Origin: JABWBH01 sp964526695
Lineage (GTDB): Bacteria; Planctomycetota; Phycisphaerae; UBA1845
Reading direction: 5' to 3'
Assembly: GCA_964526695.1 (NCBI GenBank)
Contig: CAZGJA010000139.1
Coordinates: forward strand, 1 to 64,000
DNA: 64,000 nucleotides
Within the stretch, counting starts at the first letter, position 1; every line of letters begins with the position of its first letter. The notes below the pieces were generated by a model, which was not told the DNA's origin, ran no database searches, and worked only from the letters and a program-made list of their open reading frames with translations. The translations under genes and the position numbers were made by a program. Shown in pieces: positions 44,911 through 54,966 of this stretch.

Positions 44911-45414
44911 CTAATGCCGCAGCAGCCACACCAGATGCCCCAGCGTCGGCAGGATCAACTTTTCCATCGCCAGTCGCACGGCCGCCGGCGACCCCGGCAT
45001 GGAGAACACCGCCGTCCCGCAGCGCACGCCCGCCAGCGCCCGCGACAGCATGGCCGCCGCGCCGATCTCCTGAAAGCTCAGCGACCGGAACAACTCGCCA
45101 AAACCATCAATCCGCCGTTCCAGCAGCGCGCTGACCGCCTCGAACGTGGTGTCCCGCGTCGTCAGCCCCGTCCCCCCCGTAATCAACACCGCATCGCAGC
45201 CCGCATCCTCGCACCACCGCGACACGTGAAACGTCACAAGGTCCGGCTCGTCGCGCACGATCTCATAGCCCCAGTCCCGGTGACCGCCTTCGACGAGCAA
45301 CTGACGAATCAGCGCCCCGCCCGCGTCCGTGGCCTGCGTGCGCGTGTCACTGACCGTAAGCACCCCGCACGCCACCGAGGCAATCGTGCGCTCCTGATGT
45401 TGAGACGGCAGCAT
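44911..45414 (-). CDS. moaB: Molybdenum cofactor biosynthesis protein (MoaB/MogA-like)
   Basis: This 167-residue protein has the MoCF-binding signature VLITGGTGLTTRDTT, plus CGVLTVSDTRTQATDAGG at the N-terminus and AVFSMPGSPAAVRLAM near the end. It belongs to the MoaB/MogA family that binds molybdopterin and adenylates it during molybdenum cofactor synthesis. The start at 45414 gives the family-typical length; a TTG at 45465 would add 17 residues. No other cofactor gene is nearby. Confidence 0.88.
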   Translation of the reverse strand: MLPSQHQERTIASVACGVLTVSDTRTQATDAGGALIRQLLVEGGHRDWGYEIVRDEPDLVTFHVSRWCEDAGCDAVLITGGTGLTTRDTTFEAVSALLERRIDGFGELFRSLSFQEIGAAAMLSRALAGVRCGTAVFSMPGSPAAVRLAMEKLILPTLGHLVWLLRH

Positions 45415-45541
45415 GAAAAACGGCCGATCCTCGCCCGCAACGAAACCCGAAGCAGAACACGACAATCCTGATGTGCCAGAGCTTAAGCCCAGCAGGTGTC
45501 ACTCGCAAACATTGCCCGCTGGGGGATCCAATCCTCCATGC

Positions 45542-47878
45542 CTACGGCCCGGGCGCCGGTTCGCTGCAGCTTTCCTGTTGGGCTGAAAGCCTGCAATCGC
45601 CGGGGCACGTCAGGCGGGCATCATCAAACGGACCGGCGCTGCTCTCGGCGACGATGATGGCGACGTTTCCCTCAATGTCAGCCGAATGCTCGATGCCATT
45701 GACATCCACAGTCACGCACTCGCCCGTTCGCGATGAATCGCGAAGGGTCACGGTCACCTCGACCGTCTGATGATCGAGGCAGCGAAGACTCAGGTCGCTG
45801 AAATCCGGACATACGTCTCCACAGTCGTCAGGGACGCCGTCCGCATTGCAGTCCTCGATCTCGCCTCGATAGAGTTGGTAACGATGCACGGCGTACGCGG
45901 CAAAATCATCCACAATGAGAGGCGCGGAGCCTTCAAGCGAATGATATGTGCCGGCATCATCGGCAATATGATGCTCGCAATATCCGACAATCGGCGAAGA
46001 CGTTTCAGGAGCCATCGCAATCGACACACCTTGCAGCGTCCGGCCCTGAATCAAGGGCGGATAGACTCCGCGGCGCGGCGGATGCACGCGGTCAATCGCT
46101 TGTGCGCCGACGTTGCCAGAGTACGAAAACAGGCTCAATGATCCACAGGCGGACCGCATGAGCATGAAGTAGCGGCGCGTCGGCTCGATAATTTGCGGAG
46201 GATCAAGCGCCACCTCATACTCTCCCGGCTCGGGAACTCGCACCTTCCATGTCCTAAGTGGAGAATGCGGCGCGTCGTCGCGGAGATCATCCACGTACAG
46301 CGTCAGAGTCATCTTGCGGTCTTTGCTGCCGTCTCCGCAGGGATCAACGAGCTGCGCAACGCGGAAAGTGAACTGCGCAAGAAAATACTGGAGTTGCCGT
46401 CGGCCCGCTTCCTCGCCGCTGTAAATATCCTGCACCATCACCGTGGCGTCCGTGATCGTCTTGCACCCGACGGGATCATCGTCATCCTCGCAGTCCCACT
46501 GGGGATCCTCCGGCAGGGAAGCGGGCACAAGCAGCGGCCGTTCATTGGCGTCCTCGGGATCGAGCTTCAGTTGCGACTGAGCCACCGCCAGCGGACGACT
46601 GTAGCCCCCGATTTTGTAACTGAAATAAGGGCTGGATTCCTCCGCCACATTGGCGCAAATGATGTGCGTCGCTGGGCTTTCCGGTTCGGCAACCTCCCAC
46701 GCCTGACAGTCGATGCAGGGCTCCTCCGAGTCTCGGCAAGGCGCGTCAATCTCCAAGCCCACGTCGGCGGCAAGGGGCGAGGAAACTATGGTTTGCGCGG
46801 CATGCAGCTCCGCGCCGATTGCCTGAATGTTCGCAAGGTGCACGGGCGAATCTTCCACGTTATAAATGGCCGGGCCCCGTCCCCAGGGATCCCCGCCGAT
46901 CCCCGCATCAAAAGGGTAGAACATGATGGCGCGAGCACCGTGAATCAAGGCGTCGAAAACCTGCACCCGCAGCTCGTCGTAGGAAGGCTCCCGGTACGTG
47001 CACAGGAACCGGCAGGGCTGATATCCGCTGATGCTGATGATCGAAAGCACCGGCTTGGTCCGCGCCTGGCCGGGGGGGTTTAGAATGTCATATCCCCGCT
47101 GCGTCGTCGTCCCGCATCGCGAGGCACGAAAATGAGGAACGGTGTAGCCCGCCTGCAATGCGGCAAAGTCGATGTACGGTGCATAATCCCCAAGGTCATT
47201 GGCCTCGCCGTCGTTGATCCCGCCGCCCGACGGCGTGGTGAACACAGGCCGGCCGCAGGGATCCCGCCCCGCAATGGCCTCCGCAAGCGCGCGGAAATGC
47301 TCGCCGTCGCAGTCCCTGTTGGGCAGATTAGGCTCGTGCACAATCTCCCACGCGGCAATGCCCGGCTCGTCGAACCAGTCCCCGACGATCTTGCAACTGC
47401 GGCTTGCCTGAAGAAACTGGAGGATGCCGTGCAGCTCGCGCCCTTCGTCGAATGAATTGTCCGGGCCTTTTACGAATGAATTGAAGGAGGAAAGCACACT
47501 CCAGTCGTAAGTTCCGCCGCAATACGCTTCCCATTCGCAGGACCAGTTCCCATTAATATTCGCGCAGGGCGGAGACTGGCAGTCCATGTTCACGCCGCAC
47601 GGGGGCGAACTGTAAAAGCCCCAGAAGCCCACGGGAAGAAAGGGCAGGCCGTCCAGCAAAAACGCCCCCGTCAGCGGATCAATCGTCACCACGGGACCGA
47701 CATCCACGCAGACATCATCGCCGGGGTCGCAGGAATTGTTGTCGTTGTTGACGTGGCAGTTGCCGTCGGGCCGCAGTCCTCCAATGAGAAATGCCAGCCC
47801 GATGAGCGCGGCGCCAAGAACATGCGCGCGCAGGGAGTGTTGAATCCTGGCCCGATGCGAAGACGTATGGCTCTGCAT
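45542..47878 (-). CDS. Secreted GH5-like protein with calcium loop and Cys-rich C-terminal domain
   Basis: The start at 47878 gives 778 residues with a signal region HVLGAALIGLAFLIGGL. The N-terminal half looks like a (beta/alpha)8 glycosidase: WSVLSSFNSF, GIAAWEIVHEPNLPN with a candidate acid/base Glu, and DALIHGARAIMFYPFD near the end. After a beta-rich part comes EDCNADGVPDDCGDVC, a calcium-loop motif common in planctomycete exoproteins. The C-terminal ~85 residues (LSLRCLDHQTVEVTVTL to CSEPAP) match the domain shared with the proteins at 2085 and 33914. The substrate is unknown. About 18 Cys residues suggest an oxidising environment. Confidence 0.7.
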   Translation of the reverse strand: MQSHTSSHRARIQHSLRAHVLGAALIGLAFLIGGLRPDGNCHVNNDNNSCDPGDDVCVDVGPVVTIDPLTGAFLLDGLPFLPVGFWGFYSSPPCGVNMDCQSPPCANINGNWSCEWEAYCGGTYDWSVLSSFNSFVKGPDNSFDEGRELHGILQFLQASRSCKIVGDWFDEPGIAAWEIVHEPNLPNRDCDGEHFRALAEAIAGRDPCGRPVFTTPSGGGINDGEANDLGDYAPYIDFAALQAGYTVPHFRASRCGTTTQRGYDILNPPGQARTKPVLSIISISGYQPCRFLCTYREPSYDELRVQVFDALIHGARAIMFYPFDAGIGGDPWGRGPAIYNVEDSPVHLANIQAIGAELHAAQTIVSSPLAADVGLEIDAPCRDSEEPCIDCQAWEVAEPESPATHIICANVAEESSPYFSYKIGGYSRPLAVAQSQLKLDPEDANERPLLVPASLPEDPQWDCEDDDDPVGCKTITDATVMVQDIYSGEEAGRRQLQYFLAQFTFRVAQLVDPCGDGSKDRKMTLTLYVDDLRDDAPHSPLRTWKVRVPEPGEYEVALDPPQIIEPTRRYFMLMRSACGSLSLFSYSGNVGAQAIDRVHPPRRGVYPPLIQGRTLQGVSIAMAPETSSPIVGYCEHHIADDAGTYHSLEGSAPLIVDDFAAYAVHRYQLYRGEIEDCNADGVPDDCGDVCPDFSDLSLRCLDHQTVEVTVTLRDSSRTGECVTVDVNGIEHSADIEGNVAIIVAESSAGPFDDARLTCPGDCRLSAQQESCSEPAPGP

Positions 47879-48143
47879 GTGTGCTTCCCGGTTCCCGCGT
47901 CCAACCATCCAATGGGGAGCCCGAGAGGCACGGCATGCCCGCCTAGGAGCGTGCGGCCGGGGCACCAACCCGAGATCCGGCCCGCGCCGCCTCCGCACGT
48001 TCAACCCGGCTCGTCCAGCCGGTCGCGCCGTCCATGACTTTGGAGCCAGCGCGGATACCTTCGACTTGATGCGCTCAGAGTTCTTCGACCTGAAGCGTTC
48101 CAGAGTCTATATCGGATCGAAGCCGTTCGGTCAATAAGGGCAT

Positions 48144-50084
48144 TCACCCGACACGAGCCGGAGGGGACGTTGTGGTCGTCGTCGTCCGGTGCAGCGCGCG
48201 CCACCACAGGTCAAACGCCGCCAGCGACCACAGCACCGCTCCGTAGCTGTTCCGCCCGCTGGCATGCTCTGCCACGACACGCCTCACGGCCGCCACGTTG
48301 AACAGCCCCGAGGACGCAATCGCTGGCGAGTCGGCCAGCCCCGCCGCCAGCGGCGCAAGCCCGCCACGAAACCACTCGTTGAAGGGCACTCGAAACCCGA
48401 CCTTCGGGCGCGCGAGAATCTCCCGTGGCAGCAGGGGAACGACCGCCCTGCGGAAGATGCGCTTGCCAAGCCCGCGATAAAACTTCAGTCGTGAGGGCAA
48501 TCGGCCGGAGAATTCGACAATGCGATGATCGCACAGCGGCACTCTCCCCTCAACGGAATGCGCCATGGTCATGCTGTCCAACTTCGTAAACATCTCGCCG
48601 GGCAACATCGTCCGGATGTCGGCATACACGAAGGGCGTCATCCAATCGCGCGTGCCGGCGTACCGCTCGAAAGCCTCAACATACGGGAGCGGCCGATCAA
48701 CCTGCTTGAGGACATCCGCGGAGAGCAGCGCGGCGGGAGCCGTGCCTGAAGTCCGGTTCATGGCCAGGAAGGGCAGCCAGTCACAACGCAGCAATCGCGC
48801 TGCATGCGCCGCCTTACGCAATCGTCTCATGAAGTTGGCCAGTGCGGATGAGGTTCCTGCCGTATCCAGCCTGCCGAGGGCATGGTCCAGCGCGCCAAGA
48901 AGCGGCCGTGGACAACAGCTCTGCAAAGCGACCAGTCGTTGCAGATGACGATAACGCAGATCATATCCCGCGAAAATCTCGTCGGGCCCGTCTCCCGAAA
49001 GGACCACCTTGACGAATTGCGCCGCGCATTGCGCAAGATGATAAAAGGGAAACGCCGACCCGATGGAACATGGTTCGCCGAACATCCGCACAATTTGTTC
49101 CGCGTCATCAAGCAGATGAGGCTCGAACAGGATCTCGTGGTGATCCACCCCAAGCTGCGCGGAAAGCCTGCGAAAGTATGGGGACTCGTCATACGCCGAC
49201 TCCGCAAAGCCGATGCTGAACGTCGCAAGTCGGGAGCCGGTTGCATCGTGCATCAGCTTGACCACCGTGCTGGAATCCACGCCTCCGCTTAGAAAAGCTC
49301 CAACCGGGACGTCGGCGATCATCTGGCGCTTGACGGCATCGCGCAGCAACACCGCAAGCTCGGCGGCGCGCTCCTGAGGCGAGGACGCATCCTCCGGGGT
49401 CATGTTGAAATCCCAATACGCCCTGAGCACTGGCGCGCCCGCACCGCTGACGTGAAGCACATGCCCGGGCGGCAATTTGCGAACATCGCGGTAAATGGTG
49501 AGCGGCGCCTGGATGGTCTGAAACGTCGCGTAACAGAACAGGCCGTTCGGGTCAATGTCTCTGGGAACATCGCAGCATTCAAGCGTGGCCGGAAGCGTGC
49601 TTCCGAATGCCAGCCGCCCCCCTCGATCGCAATAGTAAAGCGGCTTGACGCCCAGACGGTCGCGCGCCAGGATCATTTTCCGCCGACGCTCGTCCCACAG
49701 TGCAAATGCGAAATCTCCCTCCAGCTCCAGGACGAAATCATCGCCACGCTCCTCATACAAGTGCACCAGAACCTCGGTGTCGCAGCGCGTTCGGAATCGG
49801 TGGCCCCGCGACTGCAGCGCGGCGCGCAATTCCAGAAAATTGTATATCTCGCCGTTGAAGACAACGAATATCGATTCATCTTCGTTGCAGAGGGGCTGAT
49901 GACCCGCCGCAGGGTCGATGATGGAAAGCCGTGTGTGACCAAGCGCAACTCCGCACGCATCCGCGAAGTACTCGCCGAAGTCGTCCGGGCCGCGGTGGCG
50001 CAGGAGGGCGCGGGCGCGCCCGATCCGGTCTCGCTCCACCGGCGCGCCCGATGCATAATCAAAGACGCCGCAGATTCCACACAT
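48144..50084 (-). CDS. asnB: Asparagine synthetase (glutamine-hydrolysing)
   Basis: This 646-residue protein has the Ntn amidotransferase N-terminus MCGICGVFDY with nucleophilic Cys2, the block LSIIDPAAGHQPLCNED and FNGEIYNFLELR. The synthetase domain carries VGAFLSGGVDSSTVV (ATP pyrophosphatase loop) and LSGDGPDEIFAGYDLR. It could make asparagine, or an amide in a polysaccharide or natural product; many such genes lie in glycan loci. The neighbouring glycosyltransferase is upstream on the same strand, 33 bp away, which suggests an operon and the second role. Confidence 0.9.
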   Translation of the reverse strand: MCGICGVFDYASGAPVERDRIGRARALLRHRGPDDFGEYFADACGVALGHTRLSIIDPAAGHQPLCNEDESIFVVFNGEIYNFLELRAALQSRGHRFRTRCDTEVLVHLYEERGDDFVLELEGDFAFALWDERRRKMILARDRLGVKPLYYCDRGGRLAFGSTLPATLECCDVPRDIDPNGLFCYATFQTIQAPLTIYRDVRKLPPGHVLHVSGAGAPVLRAYWDFNMTPEDASSPQERAAELAVLLRDAVKRQMIADVPVGAFLSGGVDSSTVVKLMHDATGSRLATFSIGFAESAYDESPYFRRLSAQLGVDHHEILFEPHLLDDAEQIVRMFGEPCSIGSAFPFYHLAQCAAQFVKVVLSGDGPDEIFAGYDLRYRHLQRLVALQSCCPRPLLGALDHALGRLDTAGTSSALANFMRRLRKAAHAARLLRCDWLPFLAMNRTSGTAPAALLSADVLKQVDRPLPYVEAFERYAGTRDWMTPFVYADIRTMLPGEMFTKLDSMTMAHSVEGRVPLCDHRIVEFSGRLPSRLKFYRGLGKRIFRRAVVPLLPREILARPKVGFRVPFNEWFRGGLAPLAAGLADSPAIASSGLFNVAAVRRVVAEHASGRNSYGAVLWSLAAFDLWWRALHRTTTTTTSPPARVG

Positions 50085-50117
50085 CGCCGTTGATGTCCCG
50101 GTTTCAGCCCTCTTTTC

Positions 50118-51539
50118 CTACGATTCGGACTGCGGACGCCGGGTGGCCGGCACCGCGGCGGTGCGGGCGAGGCCTGCCCGGCACGAATCGACAACCTCCG
50201 CGAGCTTCCCGGTCAGCCGCCGGCGATCAAAGTCCGCAGCGGGCTTGCGATCCCTGGCGAAGTCCGCGCCTCGCCGCTTCGCCTTCAACCACGACAAAAC
50301 CCTGTCGGCGACTTGCTGAGAATCCTCAGCCCGTAGGCACACACCCATTCCCGTCCGATGGATCAACTCTGCGGTTGGCCCGTCTGCGACAAGCCCCAGC
50401 ACGGGCCGCCGCGCCACCATGTACTCGAAGAGCTTCGCCCGGATGGCGTAATGACCGATGCTCTCGCCCGCCACGATCAAAACGTCGGCGCGGCACATTC
50501 GCTCTAGCGCCTCGCTCTGCGGAACCCGGCCGGGCAGATCAACGCAAGGCACTAGCCCGTGCCGCTGCACGATGTCCTTGTGCGCGTCTTTTACGGCGCC
50601 CACGAGTTCGAGGCGGAAGTCCTCGATGCGGGCCCGCTTCTCATCGATCAACAACCGCAGCGCCTTGCACACCCCTTCCAGCGCCTCGTCGCTGTAAAAG
50701 ACGCCCGCGTGAAGCAGCGTCAGCGGGGCCGTCGGATCGGGGCGGATCGTGGCGAGAATGCGGTCAGCCCGCTCGCGCTGGTCCTCGTCGTACCCGTTGG
50801 TGATGACGTGGAGGCGGTCGCCGGGCAGGTTCGCAACCTCGCGCAAGTACAAATCACGCATCGCATCCGTCGTGACCACCACGGCATCCGCCGTCCGCAG
50901 CACGCGAACTTCCCGTCGCACCGCCCGCGCTCTGCCGGCCTGATTCGATCTCACGTGCCAAGTCCCGATTGCATAGGGATCACGAAAGTCCGCGACCCAC
51001 GGCACGCCGGTCCATCGCGCCACCCACCGCGCCGCGATGTGGTTCTGAAACGGCGGACTCGTGCTGAAGATCGCGTCGCAACCGCGTGCAAGCGACCTCG
51101 CTTTCAGCGCGGACGCCAGCAGCCATCCGGGATACACCTCGTGACCAAAGATGCGCAGCCCCACGCGCCGCATGAGGGCGAGTATCGAGGCCGAGCGCAT
51201 CCGCGGCGCCGCATGGCTCGCCCTCGGCTCGGATTGCTCCGCGAGGCCGACCAGGCCCGCCCCCTGATCCGCGCGCCGTCGCGGTCGGTTGTGGGCTGCC
51301 TTACTGCGGAACCAGTACTCCGGCGCGGAGATCGCGCGCAGCTCGACATGCGGAGGGATGCGCTCCCAAAGGCTCATGTCGGCGGAGAGGCCCAGTTGGT
51401 CCGGGCGGAGCGTCAGCACCACCGGCTCCCAGCCGAACTCGGGAAGATGACGCGAAAAGCCCAGCGCGCGCAGCGGACCGGGCCCGCGCGATGGCGGGTA
51501 AGCGCCGGTAGCAATCATGAGCAGTCGTTTGGGATTCAT
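50118..51539 (-). CDS. Family 4 glycosyltransferase
   Basis: This 473-residue protein shows the GT-B pattern: a PPSRGPGPLRALGFSRHLPE N-terminal loop, DAIFSTSPPFQNHIAA, WVADFRDPYAIGTW and, in the C-terminal half, LLHAGVFYSDEALEG, CRADVLIVAGES and KLFEYMVARRPVLGLV. It transfers a sugar from a nucleotide donor, probably in surface-polysaccharide or exopolysaccharide assembly. A ~40-residue Arg/Ala-rich insert (around residues 85-125) is unusual. It is upstream of the asparagine synthetase on the same strand. Confidence 0.85.
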   Translation of the reverse strand: MNPKRLLMIATGAYPPSRGPGPLRALGFSRHLPEFGWEPVVLTLRPDQLGLSADMSLWERIPPHVELRAISAPEYWFRSKAAHNRPRRRADQGAGLVGLAEQSEPRASHAAPRMRSASILALMRRVGLRIFGHEVYPGWLLASALKARSLARGCDAIFSTSPPFQNHIAARWVARWTGVPWVADFRDPYAIGTWHVRSNQAGRARAVRREVRVLRTADAVVVTTDAMRDLYLREVANLPGDRLHVITNGYDEDQRERADRILATIRPDPTAPLTLLHAGVFYSDEALEGVCKALRLLIDEKRARIEDFRLELVGAVKDAHKDIVQRHGLVPCVDLPGRVPQSEALERMCRADVLIVAGESIGHYAIRAKLFEYMVARRPVLGLVADGPTAELIHRTGMGVCLRAEDSQQVADRVLSWLKAKRRGADFARDRKPAADFDRRRLTGKLAEVVDSCRAGLARTAAVPATRRPQSES

Positions 51540-51549
51540 TTGGTTGAAG

Positions 51550-51741
51550 AAAGCTGTTGGCTATGAGCTGTTGGCTATTAGCTGTTGGCTGTTAGCCAAA
51601 TGCTCACGCACGCGCAGTGCAAACGTAGTGTCAATCCCGCGCACAAGCCGTCTGAACGTTTGCCTCCCAACGTCCGCAATACCCGACTCTCCGAGTCGCC
51701 GATACGCGAGTCCCCGAATCCTCGAGTCCCCGATTCCTCCC
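51550..51741. repeat. Simple-repeat gap
   Basis: Three copies of GCTGTTGGCTAT or near it lie at about 51552-51590. A second run of CGAGTCCCCGAATC-like units, each ~14 bp, follows at 51680-51740. I see no gene. Similar short runs are dispersed repeats in this genome. Confidence 0.6.
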
Positions 51742-54700
51742 TCAATCCGACACCGCATCCTGCGACAACCGGAACAACTCCCTCAACCGGTCCGTCGAAA
51801 GTTCCGTCAGCCATTCCTCTCCGCCGCCGATGATCCGGTCCGCGAGGTCCTTCTTGTGCATCAGCATCGTGTCGATCCGCTCCTCCAGCGTGCCCACGCA
51901 CACGAACTTGTGAACCTGCACCTTCCGCGATTGGCCGATGCGATGCGCGCGGTCCGTCGCCTGGTCCTCCACCGCGGGGTTCCACCATCGGTCGAAGTGG
52001 AACACATGGTTCGCCGCCGTGAGGTTCAACCCGACCCCGCCGGCCTTGAGCGACAGCACGAGCACCGGGTGCCGTTCATCGCCCGCTTGAAACTGATCCA
52101 CCAGCTCGCGCCGCTTCGGCTCCGGCGTGCCGCCGTGCAGGAACAGAATAGGCCGCTCAATGTGCGGCTCCATCAGCCCCACAAGCAGGTCGCCCATCTG
52201 CCGGAACTGCGTGAACACGATCGCATGGTCGCCCTCGGCCACGACTTCCTCCAGCATTTCCAGCAGCCGGTCGCACTTGCCGCTGCGCTCGGCGGCGGCC
52301 CGCTTCTCGCCAAGGAACTGCGCCGGATGGTTGCAAATCTGCTTGAGCCGCATGATCGCCGTCAGCACCAGCCCGCGCCGCTGAATTCCGCCCGCCTGGT
52401 CGATCCGCCCGAGCATCTGCGCCGTGACCTGCTCATAGAGCGCGGCCTGCTCCCGGGTCAGGTTGCAGTACACGTTCATTTCCAGCTTTTCCGGCAGGTC
52501 CACGTCCACTTCCGGGTCCGACTTCGCCCGGCGCAGCACGAACGGTCGAATCAGCTTACGCAGCCGCCCGGCGCTTAACTCATCGCGGTGGCGCTCGATC
52601 GGCGATGCGAACACGCGGCGAAACTCTCCGGCCGACCCGAGCAGCGCGGGGTTGAGGAAATCCATGATCGACCACAACTCGCCCAGCCGGTTCTCGATCG
52701 GCGTGCCCGTCAGCCCCACGCGCCGCGCCGTCACCAGCCGCCGCACCGCGATGGACTGCTTGGCCGAAGGGTTCTTGATGTTCTGCGCTTCATCGAGCAC
52801 GGTGCGGTGCCACGCCACGCGCATGAGATGCTCGAGATCCCGATGCACCAGCCCATACGTGCTGATGACCACGTCGTGCCGCCCGACTTCCTCGACGAAC
52901 GCGTCGCCCGAAAGCCGCTCCAAGCCGTGATGCACCATGACTTTGATCGACGGCGCAAAGCGATTCAGCTCGCGCAGCCAGTTGCCGACGACGGACATCG
53001 GCACCACGATCAGCGTCGGCGCCACGGCCGCGCCCTCCGCGCGCTCATGCAGCAGCAGCGCGATGAGCTGGATCGTCTTGCCAAGCCCCATGTCATCCGC
53101 GAGGCAGGCGCCGAGTCGGTGTCGATCCAGGAAATCCAGCCACGAGACGCCGCGAAGCTGGTACGGTCGAAGCGTGCCCACGAATCCCGCGGGCGGCGCC
53201 ACCATCCGGAACAACTGCCCCGGACCTTCGCCCGCGATCAAACCGCTGAGCCAACCCTCGGCCTCGACATCGACGACGGGCAAGGCCCGCGGCGACGTCT
53301 CGACGACGAAGGCACGATGCAGCGCCTCGGTCAGCGTCGTCTCCGTGGCTTCATGGCGATCGAGGAAGCCCAGCGCCTCCTGGATCGCCTCCGTGTCAAC
53401 CTCCATCCACTCGCCGCCGACTCGCGCGAGCGGCTGCTGCGACTCAACCCATCGGCGAAGATCATCCGGCGAAACGCTCTCCTCGCCCACGGCCAGCCGC
53501 CAGTCGAACGTCACCAGCGATTCAATGCCCAACGTCGCTCGTGCCGGCGCAGCCGCGTCCTCCGATGAGTAGGCCTCGCTGATCGCGCCGGCATTCCTCG
53601 CCTGCGCGGCTTCCTGCGCGGGCCGCAGCCGCATCTTCAAGCCCAGTCGCGGCCTGCGCCGACCCCACCACTCCGGCGTTTCAACCGCCAGACCCTCGAG
53701 CGTCAGCAGCGGCGCGACATGCCGCAGAAACTGATAGGCCTCGCCGAGACCCAGTCGGCACGCGCACGGCGCGGGTTCCTCCAGCACCGCCCGCAGCGGC
53801 TCAAAATGCCGCCCGGCCACCGCTAGATCGATGCGCAATCGCTCGGCAAGATCCTCCACGGGACGTCCCAGGAGAGCGGTCGACGTCGGAACGTGCGACG
53901 AGATCGCGTCGGCGTCGATCACCACGTCCGTCGCTTCCAGTGATTGCAGGTGAAACGTCAGCAGCCAATCCCCGCCGTTTTCGGCAACGGCGGATTCGCC
54001 CTCGCCGGGCGCGTGCAGCCTCAAGAGCGTGCGGAAACGGTGCGTCGAGCCGCTCGGATCCAGAATCGCCAGCCATTGACGGACGCGATTGTGCGTCTCG
54101 TTCTGCTCCTCAACCGATCCGGCAAGGATTCGATCCTCTCCCACAAGCGTCGCCAGCCACCGAGCCTGAGGCGACGGCGCCTCTCGCGCCTGATCCAGCA
54201 CCGCCTCGGCCAGTTCATCCCCCTTCAGCGAGTCGCGGACGAGTTGATCGACCATGGCGCGCAGGAAGCCTTCGACAAGATCGAGCGGTTGCGGCTCACG
54301 CTCGTCCGCGGAAACCCAGCAGCGGCACGCCGCGGGCATCGACTGCGCATAGCGGAGCAGCTCCGCGCGGTCTTGATCGTTGAGGACGGCGCGCCACCAG
54401 CCTTCAAACGCCCCGGCCCCGGCGCGAACCAGATCCGGCGCGAACCGCTGCCTCGCCGGAAACTCGACCACCCGCCGAGCCAGCCGTCCCCAGAACTGCG
54501 CACTGGCGGTATCCGTCGCCGCCGCGTGGGGAAGCTGGGACAGGCTCAGCAGCCACTCCAGAGCGTCGTCGGGTTTGAACACGACCGTCGGCGTGCGCCA
54601 GGTGTGCAAGGCGATTCCCGCTCCGGGCGCGATGTCGATTGACTCCGCGCTCGGCGACGGCGCGCCGGCGGAGCCTGGCAGCCGCAGAGACAGGCAGGAG

Positions 54701-54966
54701 GCCGGAAGATCCTGCACCCACAGGACGTTGCTGACCTCTCCCAGCGCGGCCCGCAACTGCGCCTCGCCCAGCGCGAAGGGATGCGGAGCAGGGCGCGTTT
54801 CCGCACCCGCATCGCCCGATCCGCTCTCAGGCACGGCGAATCCCCCGGGCGTGGGCGTGCCTTCGCCCCACACATGGAGTTCCATCCCCGTCCACAGACA
54901 ATGCAGCTTGCACGCCGTCAACGATTCCCGCCATCCATGCCGTAAAACGCGCAGATCCGCTCCCAC
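51742..54966 (-). CDS. SNF2-family DNA helicase/ATPase
   Basis: This protein of about 1060-1074 residues is a Swi2/Snf2 ATPase. The helicase half contains LADDMGLGKTIQLIALLL (Walker A), VLDEAQNIKNP (DEAx box), GLTGTPIENRLGELWSI, AIVFTQFRQMGDLL, LSLKAGGVGLNLT and QATDRAHRIGQSRKVQVHKF. The N-terminal ~500 residues are the bacterial SNF2-associated region. A TTG at 54921, overlapping the LOG stop as TTGA, is a good start, giving 1059 residues; the longer frame starts at 54966. It could remodel protein-DNA complexes or RNA polymerase (HepA/RapA-like); the substrate is unknown. Confidence 0.88.
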   Translation of the reverse strand: MGADLRVLRHGWRESLTACKLHCLWTGMELHVWGEGTPTPGGFAVPESGSGDAGAETRPAPHPFALGEAQLRAALGEVSNVLWVQDLPASCLSLRLPGSAGAPSPSAESIDIAPGAGIALHTWRTPTVVFKPDDALEWLLSLSQLPHAAATDTASAQFWGRLARRVVEFPARQRFAPDLVRAGAGAFEGWWRAVLNDQDRAELLRYAQSMPAACRCWVSADEREPQPLDLVEGFLRAMVDQLVRDSLKGDELAEAVLDQAREAPSPQARWLATLVGEDRILAGSVEEQNETHNRVRQWLAILDPSGSTHRFRTLLRLHAPGEGESAVAENGGDWLLTFHLQSLEATDVVIDADAISSHVPTSTALLGRPVEDLAERLRIDLAVAGRHFEPLRAVLEEPAPCACRLGLGEAYQFLRHVAPLLTLEGLAVETPEWWGRRRPRLGLKMRLRPAQEAAQARNAGAISEAYSSEDAAAPARATLGIESLVTFDWRLAVGEESVSPDDLRRWVESQQPLARVGGEWMEVDTEAIQEALGFLDRHEATETTLTEALHRAFVVETSPRALPVVDVEAEGWLSGLIAGEGPGQLFRMVAPPAGFVGTLRPYQLRGVSWLDFLDRHRLGACLADDMGLGKTIQLIALLLHERAEGAAVAPTLIVVPMSVVGNWLRELNRFAPSIKVMVHHGLERLSGDAFVEEVGRHDVVISTYGLVHRDLEHLMRVAWHRTVLDEAQNIKNPSAKQSIAVRRLVTARRVGLTGTPIENRLGELWSIMDFLNPALLGSAGEFRRVFASPIERHRDELSAGRLRKLIRPFVLRRAKSDPEVDVDLPEKLEMNVYCNLTREQAALYEQVTAQMLGRIDQAGGIQRRGLVLTAIMRLKQICNHPAQFLGEKRAAAERSGKCDRLLEMLEEVVAEGDHAIVFTQFRQMGDLLVGLMEPHIERPILFLHGGTPEPKRRELVDQFQAGDERHPVLVLSLKAGGVGLNLTAANHVFHFDRWWNPAVEDQATDRAHRIGQSRKVQVHKFVCVGTLEERIDTMLMHKKDLADRIIGGGEEWLTELSTDRLRELFRLSQDAVSD

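Noticed and set aside
46193..47083. Plus-strand frame opposite the glycosidase-like gene
   Set aside because: Antisense shadow with no motif or start signal.
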